From assembly GCF_002726155.1 (NCBI RefSeq), contig NZ_PBSH01000032.1:1-64000 (forward strand): a stretch of DNA of 64,000 bases. Direction: 5' to 3'. The notes beneath the pieces are model-generated. The model saw only the letters and a program-made list of their open reading frames with translations, had not been told where the DNA came from and made no database searches. Below are positions 45,243 to 54,684 of this stretch, piece by piece. Position numbers and translations under genes: made by a program. This stretch comes from Alcanivorax sp. (GTDB taxonomy: Bacteria > Pseudomonadota > Gammaproteobacteria > Pseudomonadales > Alcanivoracaceae). Each line of letters starts with the position of its first letter. Position 1 is the first letter of the stretch.

Positions 45243-46187
45243 ATGCCAACCCTGGCAGCGTATTTGATCGTGGTGGCGGTGTGGGCAACCACGCCGTTGG
45301 GGATTAAATGGAGTGGTGAGGCCATGGCGCCGCTGGCGGCAGCCGGTGTGCGCATGGGCATCGCCGCGCTGCTGGGGCTGGGCTGGTTGTGGATGAAACG
45401 TCAGCCGTTGCCGTTGCATCGCCGGGCGCGGCTTAGCTATCTGGCGTCCCTGCCCGGTATTTTTGGTGCCATGGGATGCAGTTATATGGCAGCAGCGCAC
45501 CTGCCTTCCGGGCTGATCTCGGTGATCTTTGGCCTGGCGCCGTTGCTCTCGGGGCTGATGCTGCAAGGTTTGCCGGGTGGGACGCGCCTCAATCGCTGGC
45601 ACTGGAGTGCCTGCCTGATCGGCCTGGCCGGATTGGCACTGGTCTTTGATGACAGCCTGCACGTGCTGGTCGCCGGGCAAGGCATGGGGGAGCGGGGTGT
45701 CGGCTTACTGTGGATGCTCAGCGCGGTGACCCTGTTTGCCGGCAGTGGCATCGCCGTGCAACGTGTGGCCGCCGGGCTGCAGCCCATGCAGCAGACCGTG
45801 GGCGGCTTGCTGTTGTCATTACCCTGCTATGCCGTCGGCATGGTGATTACCGGGCAGACGTTGAGTTTTAGCGGTGACTATCGGGGCCTGTCCGCCATCC
45901 TGTATCTGGCGGTGTTCGGCTCGCTGTTGGGTTTTTACTGCTACTACCAGGTACTGGCGCGCTTGCCTGCGGCCACCGTGGCGCTGGTGACGCTGATAAC
46001 ACCGGTGCTGGCGCTCTCGCTGGGTAGCCTGTTCAACGGCGAAAGCCTTGGAGCTCTGGTGCTGGCGGGCGCCGCATTGATTGTGCTCGCGTTGTCGCTT
46101 TTCTTGCTGGGGGATCACAAGGTACGCCGCCAGCTGAAGCAAATGGCAGAGTCTGAAGCAGCCGCTACCCTGGATCCGGTGCCATGA
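45243..46187 (+). CDS. EamA/DMT-superfamily transporter
   Basis: Inner-membrane permease of the drug/metabolite transporter family with about ten hydrophobic segments in two EamA halves (residues about 5-135 and 155-290). Visible: VWATTPLGIKWS, AHLPSGLISVIFGLAPLLSG and LITPVLALSLG. Substrate unknown. 314 aa. It is an addition to the conserved block, convergent with spoVR (17 bases between stops). Confidence 0.85.
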   Translation: MPTLAAYLIVVAVWATTPLGIKWSGEAMAPLAAAGVRMGIAALLGLGWLWMKRQPLPLHRRARLSYLASLPGIFGAMGCSYMAAAHLPSGLISVIFGLAPLLSGLMLQGLPGGTRLNRWHWSACLIGLAGLALVFDDSLHVLVAGQGMGERGVGLLWMLSAVTLFAGSGIAVQRVAAGLQPMQQTVGGLLLSLPCYAVGMVITGQTLSFSGDYRGLSAILYLAVFGSLLGFYCYYQVLARLPAATVALVTLITPVLALSLGSLFNGESLGALVLAGAALIVLALSLFLLGDHKVRRQLKQMAESEAAATLDPVP

Positions 46188-46204
46188 TGTCGGTCGTGTC
46201 CGGA

Positions 46205-47710
46205 TCAGGAAATAACGGTGGGCGGTGGCATGCTGAATTCGTTCAGTACGCTGCCGTGCTCAACACTCTCCAGGCGGACCTCAAACTTCCACAAGCGGTG
46301 CAGATGGCGTAGTACCTCCCGGGCACTGTTTTCATCCAGTGGCCGGCCGCTGTTGCGTTGGTGGCGCAAGGTCAGCGTGCGATCACCGTGCACATTGGCG
46401 TTGACCACCTGGATGTTGGGTTCCTGAATGCTCAGGTTGTATTGCTCAGCCAGCGCGTCACGGACTTTTCGGTAGCCCTGTTCGTTATGAATGGCGCCCA
46501 CTTCCACGTAGTCGTTACGGTCATCGTCGGCGATCTGGAAAAACTTGAAATAACGGATCAGGCGTGGCGATAGGAACTGCTGAATAAAGCTTTCATCCTT
46601 GAAGCTTTCCATGGCGAATTTCACCGTACTCAACCAATCCGAGCCGGCAATTTCCGGGAACCATTCTCGGTCTTCGTCGTCCGGGGTTTCGCAGATGCGG
46701 CGGATGTCCTGGAACATGTTGAAGCCTAGAGCGTAGGGATTCATACCGCTGTAAAAGGGCGCAGTGAACGGTGGCTGGTAAATCACCTGGCTATGGTTCT
46801 GGAGAAATTCGAGCATGAAGCCATCCGTGACTTTTCCCTGATCATAAAGATCGTTCAGCAGGGTGTAATGCCACAGGCAGGCCCAGCCTTCGTTCATTAC
46901 CTTGGTCTGGCGCTGGGGGTAAAAGTACTGGGCCATCTTTCGCACGATACGGATGATTTCCCGCTGCCAGGGAGCCAGTAAGGGGGCGTTTTTTTCGAGG
47001 AAGTAGAGCAGGTTTTCCTGGGGCTCAGCCGGAAAGTTTGGGGCCTCCTCGCGTAATTGAACGGCAGGCTGTAACTGCGGAAAAGTGCGCCAGAGTTCTG
47101 AAATCTGTTTCTGCAGTGACGCTTCCCGTTCCCGTTGCCGGCGTTTTTCCTCCACGGCGGAAATGGGCGAAGGGCGCTTGTAGCGGTCCACCCCGTAGTT
47201 CATCAGCGCATGGCAGGAGTCCAGGGTTTCCTCCACGGCCTTGACGCCATGGCGTTGCTCACAGTCCGCAATATAGTTTCGGGCGAACACCAGGTAATCA
47301 ATGATGGACGAGGCATCCGTCCAGGTTTTGAAAAGATAGTTGTTCTTGAAGAATGAATTATGGCCATAGCTGGCATGGGCGATGACCAGCGCTTGCATGG
47401 TGATGTTATTTTCCTCCATCAGGTAGGCGATGCAGGGATCGGAGTTGATCACGATTTCATAGGCCAGGCCCATATGTCCGCGCCGGTAGCGCCCCTCGAC
47501 TTCCACGAATTGTTTGCCGAATGACCAGTGGTTGTAGCCTACCGGCATGCCCACAGAAGAATAAGCGTCCATCATTTGTTCGGACGAAATGACCTCGATC
47601 TGGTTGGGGTAGGTGTCGAGGCCGTATTTGTTATGGGCCAGGTCCGCAATGGCTTCGTCGTAGCGGGCCAGTAATTCAAAATCCCAGTCAGAGCCCTCTG
47701 AAAGAAACAT
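46205..47710 (-). CDS. spoVR: SpoVR family protein (YcgB)
   Basis: 501-aa member of the SpoVR/YcgB family, of unknown biochemical activity, commonly linked with PrkA and YeaH. Characteristic stretches: YPNQIEVISSEQMMDAY, HWSFGKQF, GLAYEIVINSDPCIAYLMEEN, YGHNSFFKNN and NEGWACLWHY. Last gene of the prkA-yeaH-spoVR operon, 2 bases after yeaH. Confidence 0.95.
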   Translation of the reverse strand: MFLSEGSDWDFELLARYDEAIADLAHNKYGLDTYPNQIEVISSEQMMDAYSSVGMPVGYNHWSFGKQFVEVEGRYRRGHMGLAYEIVINSDPCIAYLMEENNITMQALVIAHASYGHNSFFKNNYLFKTWTDASSIIDYLVFARNYIADCEQRHGVKAVEETLDSCHALMNYGVDRYKRPSPISAVEEKRRQREREASLQKQISELWRTFPQLQPAVQLREEAPNFPAEPQENLLYFLEKNAPLLAPWQREIIRIVRKMAQYFYPQRQTKVMNEGWACLWHYTLLNDLYDQGKVTDGFMLEFLQNHSQVIYQPPFTAPFYSGMNPYALGFNMFQDIRRICETPDDEDREWFPEIAGSDWLSTVKFAMESFKDESFIQQFLSPRLIRYFKFFQIADDDRNDYVEVGAIHNEQGYRKVRDALAEQYNLSIQEPNIQVVNANVHGDRTLTLRHQRNSGRPLDENSAREVLRHLHRLWKFEVRLESVEHGSVLNEFSMPPPTVIS

Positions 47711-47712
47711 GC

Positions 47713-48993
47713 TCAGGTCTCCATGCGTTTTTTGAACAGCTCGCGAAATACCGGATAAATCTCCCCGGGCTCATCAATCTGGGCCATGGAAAAGGCAGAA
47801 GAGTGCCGCTGCATAATGTTCTGGTAGTGGTCCCAGAGCGCCTGGTGAGCCCGTGGCATGACCTCTACGTAGGAAAAGTACTGCAGCTTGGGAAGCAGCT
47901 CGTCTTCGATCAGTTTGGCGCAGGCGGGTGAGTCATCGTTCCAGTTGTCACCGTCCGAGGCCTGGGCGGCATACAGGTTCCATTCGTCAACCGGGTAGCG
48001 TTCCTCGATGATGTCGCGGGTCAGCTTCAGCGCGCTGGATACGATGGTGCCGCCGGTTTCCCGGGAGTAGAAAAATTCTTCTTCATTAACTTCCTTGGCA
48101 CTGGTGTGATGGCGGATAAAGACCACCTCGATATGTTCGTAGTTACGCTCAAGGAACAGGTAAAGAAGCAGAAAGAAGCGTTTGGCTAGGTCTTTCATGT
48201 CCTGATTCATGGAGCCGGACACATCCATGATGCAGAACATAACCGCCCGGCTGACCGGTACCGGGACTTTGACGTGGTGGTTGTAGCGCAGGTCCACCGT
48301 GTCCAGAAAAGGGATACGTTCGACCCGGCGTTCCAGTCGGGCGATCTGCTCATCCAGCTCGTGCAAACGTGCTTGCCGTTGTGGCGACTGATCCTGTTCC
48401 AGCAGCGCATCTCGCTCGGCTTTCAGGGTGCGTATTTTCTTGCGCGTGGCGGCGGTGAGGGCGCGGCGGCGCATGGAGGCCTGGCGCATGGAGCGGACGA
48501 TATTGATTTTGGCGGGCATGCCCTGGCTGACGATGCCGCCGTGCCGATGTTGAAAGATATGAGCCCCTTCCAGGTGACGCTTGAGAAGATTGGGCAGCTC
48601 CAGGTCTTCAAACAGGAAGTTCAGGAATTCCTGTTTGTCGATTTCGAAGGCGAACTCGTCATTGCCTTCGCCCTGGTCACTGGCCTGGCCATCGCCGGGT
48701 CCGCCTCCGCCGCCACCGTCCGGGCGGCGAATACGGTCTCCCTGATGAAATTCCTGGTTGCCCGGGTGGACGATGCTGCGTTGCCCGCCGGGGCCGTGAT
48801 GGAAAATGGGTTCAGAGAGGTCCTTGCGGGGAATGCTTATCCGCTCGCCTTGCTCCATGTCCTTGATGGAGCGGCGGCTGACCGCATCGTTGACGGCATC
48901 GCGAATGTGCGAACGATAGCGGCGCAGGAAGCGCTGCCGGTTAACGGTGCTTTTGCGTTTATCGTTCAGGCGACGGTCAATGATGTAGCTCAT
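47713..48993 (-). CDS. yeaH: DUF444 / YeaH-like VWA protein
   Basis: 426 aa, DUF444 family. The N-terminal part has [19 protein letters not shown], then a glycine-rich loop ([12 protein letters not shown], about residues 92-104), and a von Willebrand A-like domain with the metal site MDVSGSMNQ near residue 252. Works with the kinase PrkA in stress and nitrogen responses in enterobacteria. GGAGG precedes the start. Middle gene of the operon; a repeat-filled 181-base gap separates it from prkA. Confidence 0.95.
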   Translation of the reverse strand: MSYIIDRRLNDKRKSTVNRQRFLRRYRSHIRDAVNDAVSRRSIKDMEQGERISIPRKDLSEPIFHHGPGGQRSIVHPGNQEFHQGDRIRRPDGGGGGGPGDGQASDQGEGNDEFAFEIDKQEFLNFLFEDLELPNLLKRHLEGAHIFQHRHGGIVSQGMPAKINIVRSMRQASMRRRALTAATRKKIRTLKAERDALLEQDQSPQRQARLHELDEQIARLERRVERIPFLDTVDLRYNHHVKVPVPVSRAVMFCIMDVSGSMNQDMKDLAKRFFLLLYLFLERNYEHIEVVFIRHHTSAKEVNEEEFFYSRETGGTIVSSALKLTRDIIEERYPVDEWNLYAAQASDGDNWNDDSPACAKLIEDELLPKLQYFSYVEVMPRAHQALWDHYQNIMQRHSSAFSMAQIDEPGEIYPVFRELFKKRMET

Positions 48994-49012
48994 GGGCTTC
49001 CTCCGGAAGCGG

Positions 49013-49165
49013 CATCACGCAACACGCTTCACGCAACAACGCGGGGGCGGCTCGGCAGATGGCTTCAGGCGTTGTCGCCGCGTTTCGATTCGGGCGCGGT
49101 GATAACCGTAAAGTATCGAGAATCTTTATGTCGTGTTGTTGCGTGTTACGTGAAGCATGCTGCGT
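49013..49165. repeat. Dispersed GCGTG/ACGCAAC repeat, inverted pair
   Basis: CACGCAACACGCTTCACGCA (49015 on) faces GTTGTTGCGTGTTACGTGAA (49134 on) in inverted orientation across about 90 bases. Other copies of this family lie at 41494-41525, 45079-45236, 52264-52325, 54654-54686 and 55975-56010, all at gene junctions. Confidence 0.7.
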
Positions 49166-49174
49166 CTCCTGTTG

Positions 49175-51097
49175 CTATTGCGCCTTTCTCACCCGCAGGT
49201 ACCACTCGGATAGCAGCCTTACCTGCTTCTCCGTGTAGCCCCGGGATACCATGCGCTGCACGAAGTTGTTGTGTTTGCGCTGGTCGTCCTCGCTGCCTTT
49301 GGCGTTGAAGGAAATGACGGGCAGCAGGTCCTCGGTGTTGGAGAACATTTTTTTCTCGATCACGTCGCGCAGTTTCTGGTAACTGAGCCAGCTGGGGTTC
49401 TTGCCGTGGTTGTTGGCGCGGGCGCGAAGGACGAAGTTGACCACTTCGTTGCGGAAGTCTTTGGGGTTGGAAATGCCGGCGGGTTTTTCGATTTTTTCCA
49501 GGTCTTCATTGAGCGCCTGACGGTCGAAAATCTCACCGGTATCCGGGTCGCGGAACTCCTGATCCTGAATCCAGAAATCCGCATAGATAACGTAGCGGTC
49601 GAAAATGTTCTGGCCGTATTCCGAGTAAGATTCGAGGTAGGCGGTCTGAATTTCTTTACCAATGAATTCTACGTAGCGGGGCACCAGGTATTCCTTGATG
49701 AAGCGGCGGTACTGTTCCGATTTTTCCTGGGGGAACTGTTCCTGTTCAATGCGCTGCTCCAGAACATGAATCAGGTGCACCGGGTTGGCCGCTACCTCCG
49801 AGTGGTCATAGTTGAATACCTTGGAGAGAATCTTGAAAGCAAAGCGGGTGGAGAGCCCGGCCATGCCTTCATCCACGCCGGCCATGTCGCGGTACTCCTG
49901 CATGGATTTGGCGTGGGGGTCTACATCTTTCAGATTCTCGCCGTCGTAAACGCGCATCTTTGAATAAATGCTGGAGTTTTCCGGTTCTTTCAGCCGAGTG
50001 AGCGTGGAAAACTGGGCCAGCATGTGCAGAGTGTCTGGGGCACAGTGGGCATCGCGCAGGCTGGAGTTGCGCAGCAACTTGTCGTAGATCAGCATCTCTT
50101 CGGTGACGCGCAGGCAGTAAGGTACCTTGACGATATAGACCCGGTCGATAAAGGCTTCATTGTTTTTATTGTTGCGGAAGGTATGCCACTCGGCTTCGTT
50201 GGAGTGCGCCAGCACCATGCCATCGAAAGGGATGGCGCCCATGTGTTCGGTGCCGTTGTAGTTTCCTTCCTGGGTGGCGGTGAGCAATGGGTGCAGAACC
50301 TTGATCGGTGCCTTGAACATTTCCACGAATTCGAGCAGACCCTGGTTGGCCCGGCACAGGCCCCCGGAAAAGGCGTAGGCGTCCGGATCATCCTGGGAGA
50401 AGTCTTCCAGCTTGCGGATGTCCACCTTCCCCACCAGGGCGGAAATATCCTGGTTGTTTTCATCGCCGGGTTCGGTTTTGGCCACCGCGACCTGGTCGAG
50501 AATGGAGGGGTAGCGTTTTACCACGCGAAACTGGCTCAGGTCGCCGCCGAATTCATGCAAACGCTTGACCGCCCAGGGCGACATGATGGTGCGGATATAA
50601 CGGCGGGGAATGCCGTATTCCTCTTCGAGGATGGGGCCGTCTTCTTCCGGGTTGAACAGGGTCAGAGGGGAGTCGTTTACCGGCGAGCCTTTGAGGGCAT
50701 AGAAGGGCACTTTCTGCATCAGCGCCTTGAGCTTTTCGGCCAGGGATGATTTGCCGCCACCCACTGGCCCAAGCAGGTAAAGAATCTGTTTCTTTTCTTC
50801 CAGGCCCTGGGCGGCGTGCCGGTAGTAGCTGACGATGTTTTCGATGACTTCTTCGAGCCCGTAAAACTCGTCGAAGGCGGGGTAGCGGCGGATAATCTTG
50901 TTGGAGAAGATGCGTGACAGGCGTGGGTCCTGGGCGGTATCGACCATTTCCGGTTCGCCGATGGCCATCAGCATGCGCTCAGCGGCAGTGGCGTAAGCGC
51001 TGGGGTCGTCCTTGCACAGTTCCAGGTACTCTTCCAGCGACATTTCTTCTTGCTGGGTCGCATCAAACCGGGCCTGGTAGTGGCTGATTATACTCAT
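49175..51097 (-). CDS. prkA: PrkA serine protein kinase (YeaG)
   Basis: AAA+ ATPase/kinase of 640 aa, first gene of the prkA-yeaH-spoVR stress operon. Walker A GPVGGGKSS at residues 110-118; GLEEVIENIVSYY before it; HSNEAEW and the C-terminal kinase-like domain follow. Family knowledge links it to stationary-phase and nitrogen-starvation responses. AGGAGGAAG precedes the start. Adjacent to apaH as in Pseudomonas, though glpE, which I recall there, is absent here. Confidence 0.95.
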   Translation of the reverse strand: MSIISHYQARFDATQQEEMSLEEYLELCKDDPSAYATAAERMLMAIGEPEMVDTAQDPRLSRIFSNKIIRRYPAFDEFYGLEEVIENIVSYYRHAAQGLEEKKQILYLLGPVGGGKSSLAEKLKALMQKVPFYALKGSPVNDSPLTLFNPEEDGPILEEEYGIPRRYIRTIMSPWAVKRLHEFGGDLSQFRVVKRYPSILDQVAVAKTEPGDENNQDISALVGKVDIRKLEDFSQDDPDAYAFSGGLCRANQGLLEFVEMFKAPIKVLHPLLTATQEGNYNGTEHMGAIPFDGMVLAHSNEAEWHTFRNNKNNEAFIDRVYIVKVPYCLRVTEEMLIYDKLLRNSSLRDAHCAPDTLHMLAQFSTLTRLKEPENSSIYSKMRVYDGENLKDVDPHAKSMQEYRDMAGVDEGMAGLSTRFAFKILSKVFNYDHSEVAANPVHLIHVLEQRIEQEQFPQEKSEQYRRFIKEYLVPRYVEFIGKEIQTAYLESYSEYGQNIFDRYVIYADFWIQDQEFRDPDTGEIFDRQALNEDLEKIEKPAGISNPKDFRNEVVNFVLRARANNHGKNPSWLSYQKLRDVIEKKMFSNTEDLLPVISFNAKGSEDDQRKHNNFVQRMVSRGYTEKQVRLLSEWYLRVRKAQ

Positions 51098-51434
51098 GCC
51101 TGCTTCCTCCTGGCGGAACGCACATTGTCACAACAAAACTACATGCAGGGTTTTCCTTTATCGATAAAAGTCAGTCGGCTATGGCGTTAAGAAAGGGTGA
51201 AACGGGCTGCGCGTCATCGCCGGCTGAGCGCATGTCTTGGCTTTAGCATGGAACCAAACGGCGGAACAAGTCAAAGAAAAGCGGGCAACTTTTTTTAAAA
51301 AAATGACGAGGTCTCGGTAACGTTGATCCGGCGTATTGCCGGGTCGCCGGGGCAGGTTTCCCCGCAGGTATAAGGTTGCCCGCAGATGGCAGACAGATGG
51401 TAGAGAGAAACGATCTATGGTGTTTAACGACGGA
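51098..51434. other. Intergenic region upstream of prkA
   Basis: 337 bases without a convincing gene, between prkA (start side) and the apaH 3' end. It should hold the prkA operon promoter; I see no clear sigma-70 or sigma-54 match. A 9-bp inverted pair GCGGGCAAC (51281-51289) / GTTGCCCGC (51375-51383) flanks a T7A7 tract and may include the apaH terminator. Confidence 0.5.
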
Positions 51435-52241
51435 TTAGCAGTCGCACTGGATGCGTACCTGATCGTCCAGGCGCAATGCTGTCAAAGTGCCACCCCAGAC
51501 GCAGCCGGTATCCAGTGCGTCGACTTTGTCGACTCCGCTGTGACCTTCCAGGGCGGCCCAGTGGCCGAACAGGATGCGGGTGTCGGTGAGCACCCGCCGG
51601 GGGTGCTGGAACCAGGGCATGAACCCGGCGGGAGGCTGGTCAGGCTCGCCTTTGCTGGTCAGGTCCAGTTCGCCGGCCTGATCCACGAAACGCATACGGG
51701 TGAAATGGTTGGTGATCACGCGCCAGCGGTCTGTGCCGGAGAGTTGTTCGTTCCAGCCGGCGGGGGTGTTGCCGTACATATGGGTAAAGAAGGCGTCGGC
51801 GGAGTCGCTGCGTAGCACTGTTTCCACTTCCGCCGCCCGCTGGCCGGCCTGCTCCAGTGTCCACAGTGGCGGGATGCCGGCGTGGGTCATTACTGCGTTG
51901 TGTTCCGGCAGGGGAATCAGCAGGGGTTGGTGTTGCAACCAACCCAGCAGTTCAGCGCGATCCGGGGCGTTGAGGATCCCACTGAGGGTGTCCTTGCGCT
52001 TGCTGCGGGTGGTGCCGTTGGCCACCGCCAGCAGATGCAGGTCGTGGTTGCCCAGTACGGTATGCACGTTGTCACGCAGGGCGTGGACGCGACGCAGGGT
52101 GCCCAGGGAATCCGGCCCCCGATTGACCAGATCCCCGGCCAGAAACAGGCGGTCACGGTCGGCGTTGAAGCTTATTTTCTCCAACAGACAGTCAAACGCC
52201 TCCAAGCAGCCTTGCAGGTCACCAATGGCGTAGTCAGTCAC
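51435..52241 (-). CDS. apaH: Symmetrical bis(5'-nucleosyl)-tetraphosphatase ApaH
   Basis: Hydrolyses Ap4A to two ADP and removes Np4 caps from RNA. Calcineurin-type phosphoesterase motifs: YAIGDLQGC, LAGDLVNRGPDS, LGNHDLHLL, MTHAGIPP, FGHWAALEG. The GTG at 52241 is chosen because GGAGG lies 6 bases upstream and it gives the family N-terminus; the upstream ATG at 52274 would add an arginine-rich stretch. 268 aa. Confidence 0.94.
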   Translation of the reverse strand: MTDYAIGDLQGCLEAFDCLLEKISFNADRDRLFLAGDLVNRGPDSLGTLRRVHALRDNVHTVLGNHDLHLLAVANGTTRSKRKDTLSGILNAPDRAELLGWLQHQPLLIPLPEHNAVMTHAGIPPLWTLEQAGQRAAEVETVLRSDSADAFFTHMYGNTPAGWNEQLSGTDRWRVITNHFTRMRFVDQAGELDLTSKGEPDQPPAGFMPWFQHPRRVLTDTRILFGHWAALEGHSGVDKVDALDTGCVWGGTLTALRLDDQVRIQCDC

Positions 52242-52263
52242 AAGGCGCCTCCGGCGCCCGCTT

Positions 52264-52325
52264 GCATGCAGCACGCCACACGCGGCACGCTCAAAGGCGC
52301 AGTTTGCGTGTTGCGTGCGGCGTGA
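52264..52325. repeat. Copy of the dispersed GCGTG repeat between apaH and apaG
   Basis: GCATGCAGCACGCCACACGC followed by GCGTGTTGCGTGCGGCGTGA in facing orientation, filling most of the 96-base gap. Confidence 0.6.
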
Positions 52326-52337
52326 TGTGTGCCGGCG

Positions 52338-52754
52338 TTAATGCAATGCATGCGGTACCGCAAGGGTGAAGGCGGGGATTTGTGCGTCAAAGTGGATGCC
52401 ATCTTCGCCAATCATCTGGTAACTGCCACGCATGCTGCCCACTTCGGTTTCCAGTATGGCACCGCTGGTGTAGCGGAAGGTCTGGCCGGGGGCGATATGG
52501 GGCTGTTCGCCGATGACGCCTTCCCCGTGGACTTCCTGTACGCGCTCTTCGCCATCGGTGATCACCCAGTGACGGGTCAGCAGGCGGGCGCTGACGGCGC
52601 CCTGATTGTGGATGCTGATGTGGTAGGCAAAGACCCAGCGTTCGCTTTCTGCGTCGCTCTGGTCTGGCAGGAATTCGGTTTCCACGGATACCCGGATGTC
52701 GTGGCGGGAGTCGCCGTTGGCGGTATCGCTGTTGCCTTGTTCGGTGACGCTCAT
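52338..52754 (-). CDS. apaG: ApaG (Co2+/Mg2+ efflux-associated) protein
   Basis: A 138-aa beta-sandwich protein of the ApaG family: RVSVETEFLPDQSD, YHISIHNQG, LLTRHWVITDG, EVHGEGVIGEQPHIAPGQ and GSMRGSYQM. The biochemical role is unclear; mutations in Salmonella (corD) affect cobalt resistance. Overlaps rsmA by 4 bases, so the two are coupled. Confidence 0.95.
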   Translation of the reverse strand: MSVTEQGNSDTANGDSRHDIRVSVETEFLPDQSDAESERWVFAYHISIHNQGAVSARLLTRHWVITDGEERVQEVHGEGVIGEQPHIAPGQTFRYTSGAILETEVGSMRGSYQMIGEDGIHFDAQIPAFTLAVPHALH

Positions 52755-53563
52755 GGCGTGCTTTCTCCCTTGTCTTCGTCGGCGTTCGGGCGGCTGATGT
52801 TGGCCAGTGCCACATAATCGGCCACGGACAGCTGGTCCGGTCGCAGGCCGGCATCAATGCCAAGCGCTTCGAATTGCTCGGCGCTAACCCAGGATTTTAA
52901 CCCATTACGGATGGCCTTGCGCCGCTGTGTGAACGCCTGGGCCACCAGTTTGCGCAGGTGGTCTTCGTCATCCGCTGGATGTGGCGGGCTGGCGTGGGGG
53001 ATCAGCCGGACCACGGCGGAGTCCACCCGGGGAGGAGGGCTGAACGCCCCCGGAGGCACAAAGAACAGGTAATCCGCCTGGCAGTGGTACTGCACCATGA
53101 TGGACAGCCGTCCCCAGTCGCGGGTGCCGGGGCTGGCGGTGAGCCGTTCCACCACTTCTTTCTGCAGCATGAAAGTCATGTCACTGATGGCGTCGGCCTG
53201 GGCCAGCAGGTGAAAGATCAGCGGGGTGGAGATGTTGTAAGGCAGGTTGCCGATCACCCGAAGGGGCTTGTCCGCAGGTTTCAGGGTGCGGAAATCAAAG
53301 CGCAGGGCGTCACTTTCATGAATGGTCAGCCGGTCGGGGGTGTTTTCCTGGCGCAGCAGGGCGATCAGGTCCCGGTCCAGCTCCACCACATGTAAATGGG
53401 GGATTTCTTCCAGCAAGGGATAGGTCAGGGCGCCCCGGCCCGGCCCGATTTCCACCAGGGTGTCGCCCGCTTGCAGGCCCAGGGTGCGAATCATGCGGTC
53501 GACCAGATTGCGGTCGTGCAGGAAGTGCTGGCCAAAGCGTTTACGGGTGCGGTGTTCTGTCAT
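52751..53563 (-). CDS. rsmA: 16S rRNA dimethyladenosine transferase RsmA (KsgA)
   Basis: SAM-dependent methylation of two adjacent adenines near the 3' end of 16S rRNA. KRFGQHFLHDRNLVDRMI, VEIGPGRGALT (SAM loop), NLPYNIST (catalytic NLPY), QKEVVERLTA. 270 aa, full length. Third in the surA-pdxA-rsmA-apaG-apaH series. Confidence 0.97.
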   Translation of the reverse strand: MTEHRTRKRFGQHFLHDRNLVDRMIRTLGLQAGDTLVEIGPGRGALTYPLLEEIPHLHVVELDRDLIALLRQENTPDRLTIHESDALRFDFRTLKPADKPLRVIGNLPYNISTPLIFHLLAQADAISDMTFMLQKEVVERLTASPGTRDWGRLSIMVQYHCQADYLFFVPPGAFSPPPRVDSAVVRLIPHASPPHPADDEDHLRKLVAQAFTQRRKAIRNGLKSWVSAEQFEALGIDAGLRPDQLSVADYVALANISRPNADEDKGESTP

Positions 53564-53632
53564 AGCGGGTCTCAGGTCGGGGCCGGGTGGTGTGTCTTAG
53601 CTGTGTTTTGTCAATGTGCAATCAGAGCAGCG

Positions 53633-54628
53633 TCAGGCATCACATTGCGCTGAGGCCAACGCCAATGCCTGGCGCGTGGCGGCGATCAGGCTGCTGGCGC
53701 TGGCGGTGCCGCTGCCTGCCAGGTCGAAGGCGGTGCCATGGTCCACGGAGGTGCGAATGAACGGCAGCCCCAGGGTGATATTGATGGCTTCGCCGAAACC
53801 GGCGTATTTGAGCACCGGCAGGCCCTGGTCATGATACATGGCCAGCACCGCATCGTGCTGCTCCAGCAGGTGCGGCTGAAAGGCGGTGTCGGCGGGCAGG
53901 GGGCCGGTGAGCGCCATGCCCTGGGTACGCAGTTGCTCCAGAGTGGGGATGATCACATCCAGCTCTTCGCGCCCCAGATGCCCGCCTTCGCCGGCATGGG
54001 GGTTGAGCCCCAGTACCATGATGCGCGGCTCGGCAATTCGGTATTTGCCGATCAGGTCGTCACGGAGAATGCTCAGGGTGCGGATCAGGCTGGCCGGGGT
54101 AATCGCCGCCGGAACCTGGCTCAGGGGCAGGTGAGTGGTGGCCAGGGCCACCCGCAAATCCTGCGTCCGGGCCGGGGCGGTGAGCATCATCACCACCTGC
54201 GCTACCTCCGCCTGTTCGGCGAGAAACTCGGTGTGCCCGGTGAAGGCGGGATCCGCGCCTTCACAAATCACATTCTTGGCCACCGGGGCGGTGACCATGG
54301 CCGAGAAGGTGCCGTTAAGGCAGCCCTGGGCGGCACGGGTGAGCATGGCGAGTGTGCCGGTGGCGGTGGCCGGATTCGGTTTGCCGGCGGTGACGTTGGC
54401 GCCGGCGGGTGTATGCCAGACCGGCAGGCAGTCTGTGGGGCGTGGCTGGCCGGGTTGCCAGTCGCCCAGCGGCACCGTCAGGCCCAGTTGTTGTGCCCGT
54501 TCGGTCAGCACCTGGCGATCGCCGATAACCACCAGTGGGGCGTCGGCAAAAGCGTCCGGCAGGGTCAGGACCAGATCCGGCCCGATCCCTGCCGGGTCAC
54601 CATAGGTGATGGCGATAGGGGCAGGCAT
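53633..54628 (-). CDS. pdxA: 4-hydroxythreonine-4-phosphate dehydrogenase PdxA
   Basis: NAD-dependent step in pyridoxal phosphate synthesis. ITYGDPAGIGPDL at the N-terminus, GHTEFLAE, GLNPHAGEGGHLG, and the metal/active-site histidines there and in RTSVDHGTAFDLAG. 331 aa, full length. Lies between surA and rsmA in the conserved order. Confidence 0.97.
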   Translation of the reverse strand: MPAPIAITYGDPAGIGPDLVLTLPDAFADAPLVVIGDRQVLTERAQQLGLTVPLGDWQPGQPRPTDCLPVWHTPAGANVTAGKPNPATATGTLAMLTRAAQGCLNGTFSAMVTAPVAKNVICEGADPAFTGHTEFLAEQAEVAQVVMMLTAPARTQDLRVALATTHLPLSQVPAAITPASLIRTLSILRDDLIGKYRIAEPRIMVLGLNPHAGEGGHLGREELDVIIPTLEQLRTQGMALTGPLPADTAFQPHLLEQHDAVLAMYHDQGLPVLKYAGFGEAINITLGLPFIRTSVDHGTAFDLAGSGTASASSLIAATRQALALASAQCDA

Positions 54629-54684
54629 GGTTTATTGCCCACTGCCGGGCAGGCATGTTGCGTGCTGCGTGTTGCCTGCAAGCG

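Noticed and set aside
51098..51434. Sigma-54 or other defined promoter for prkA
   Set aside because: I searched by eye for TGGC-N8-TGC and for good -35/-10 pairs upstream of prkA and found none convincing.
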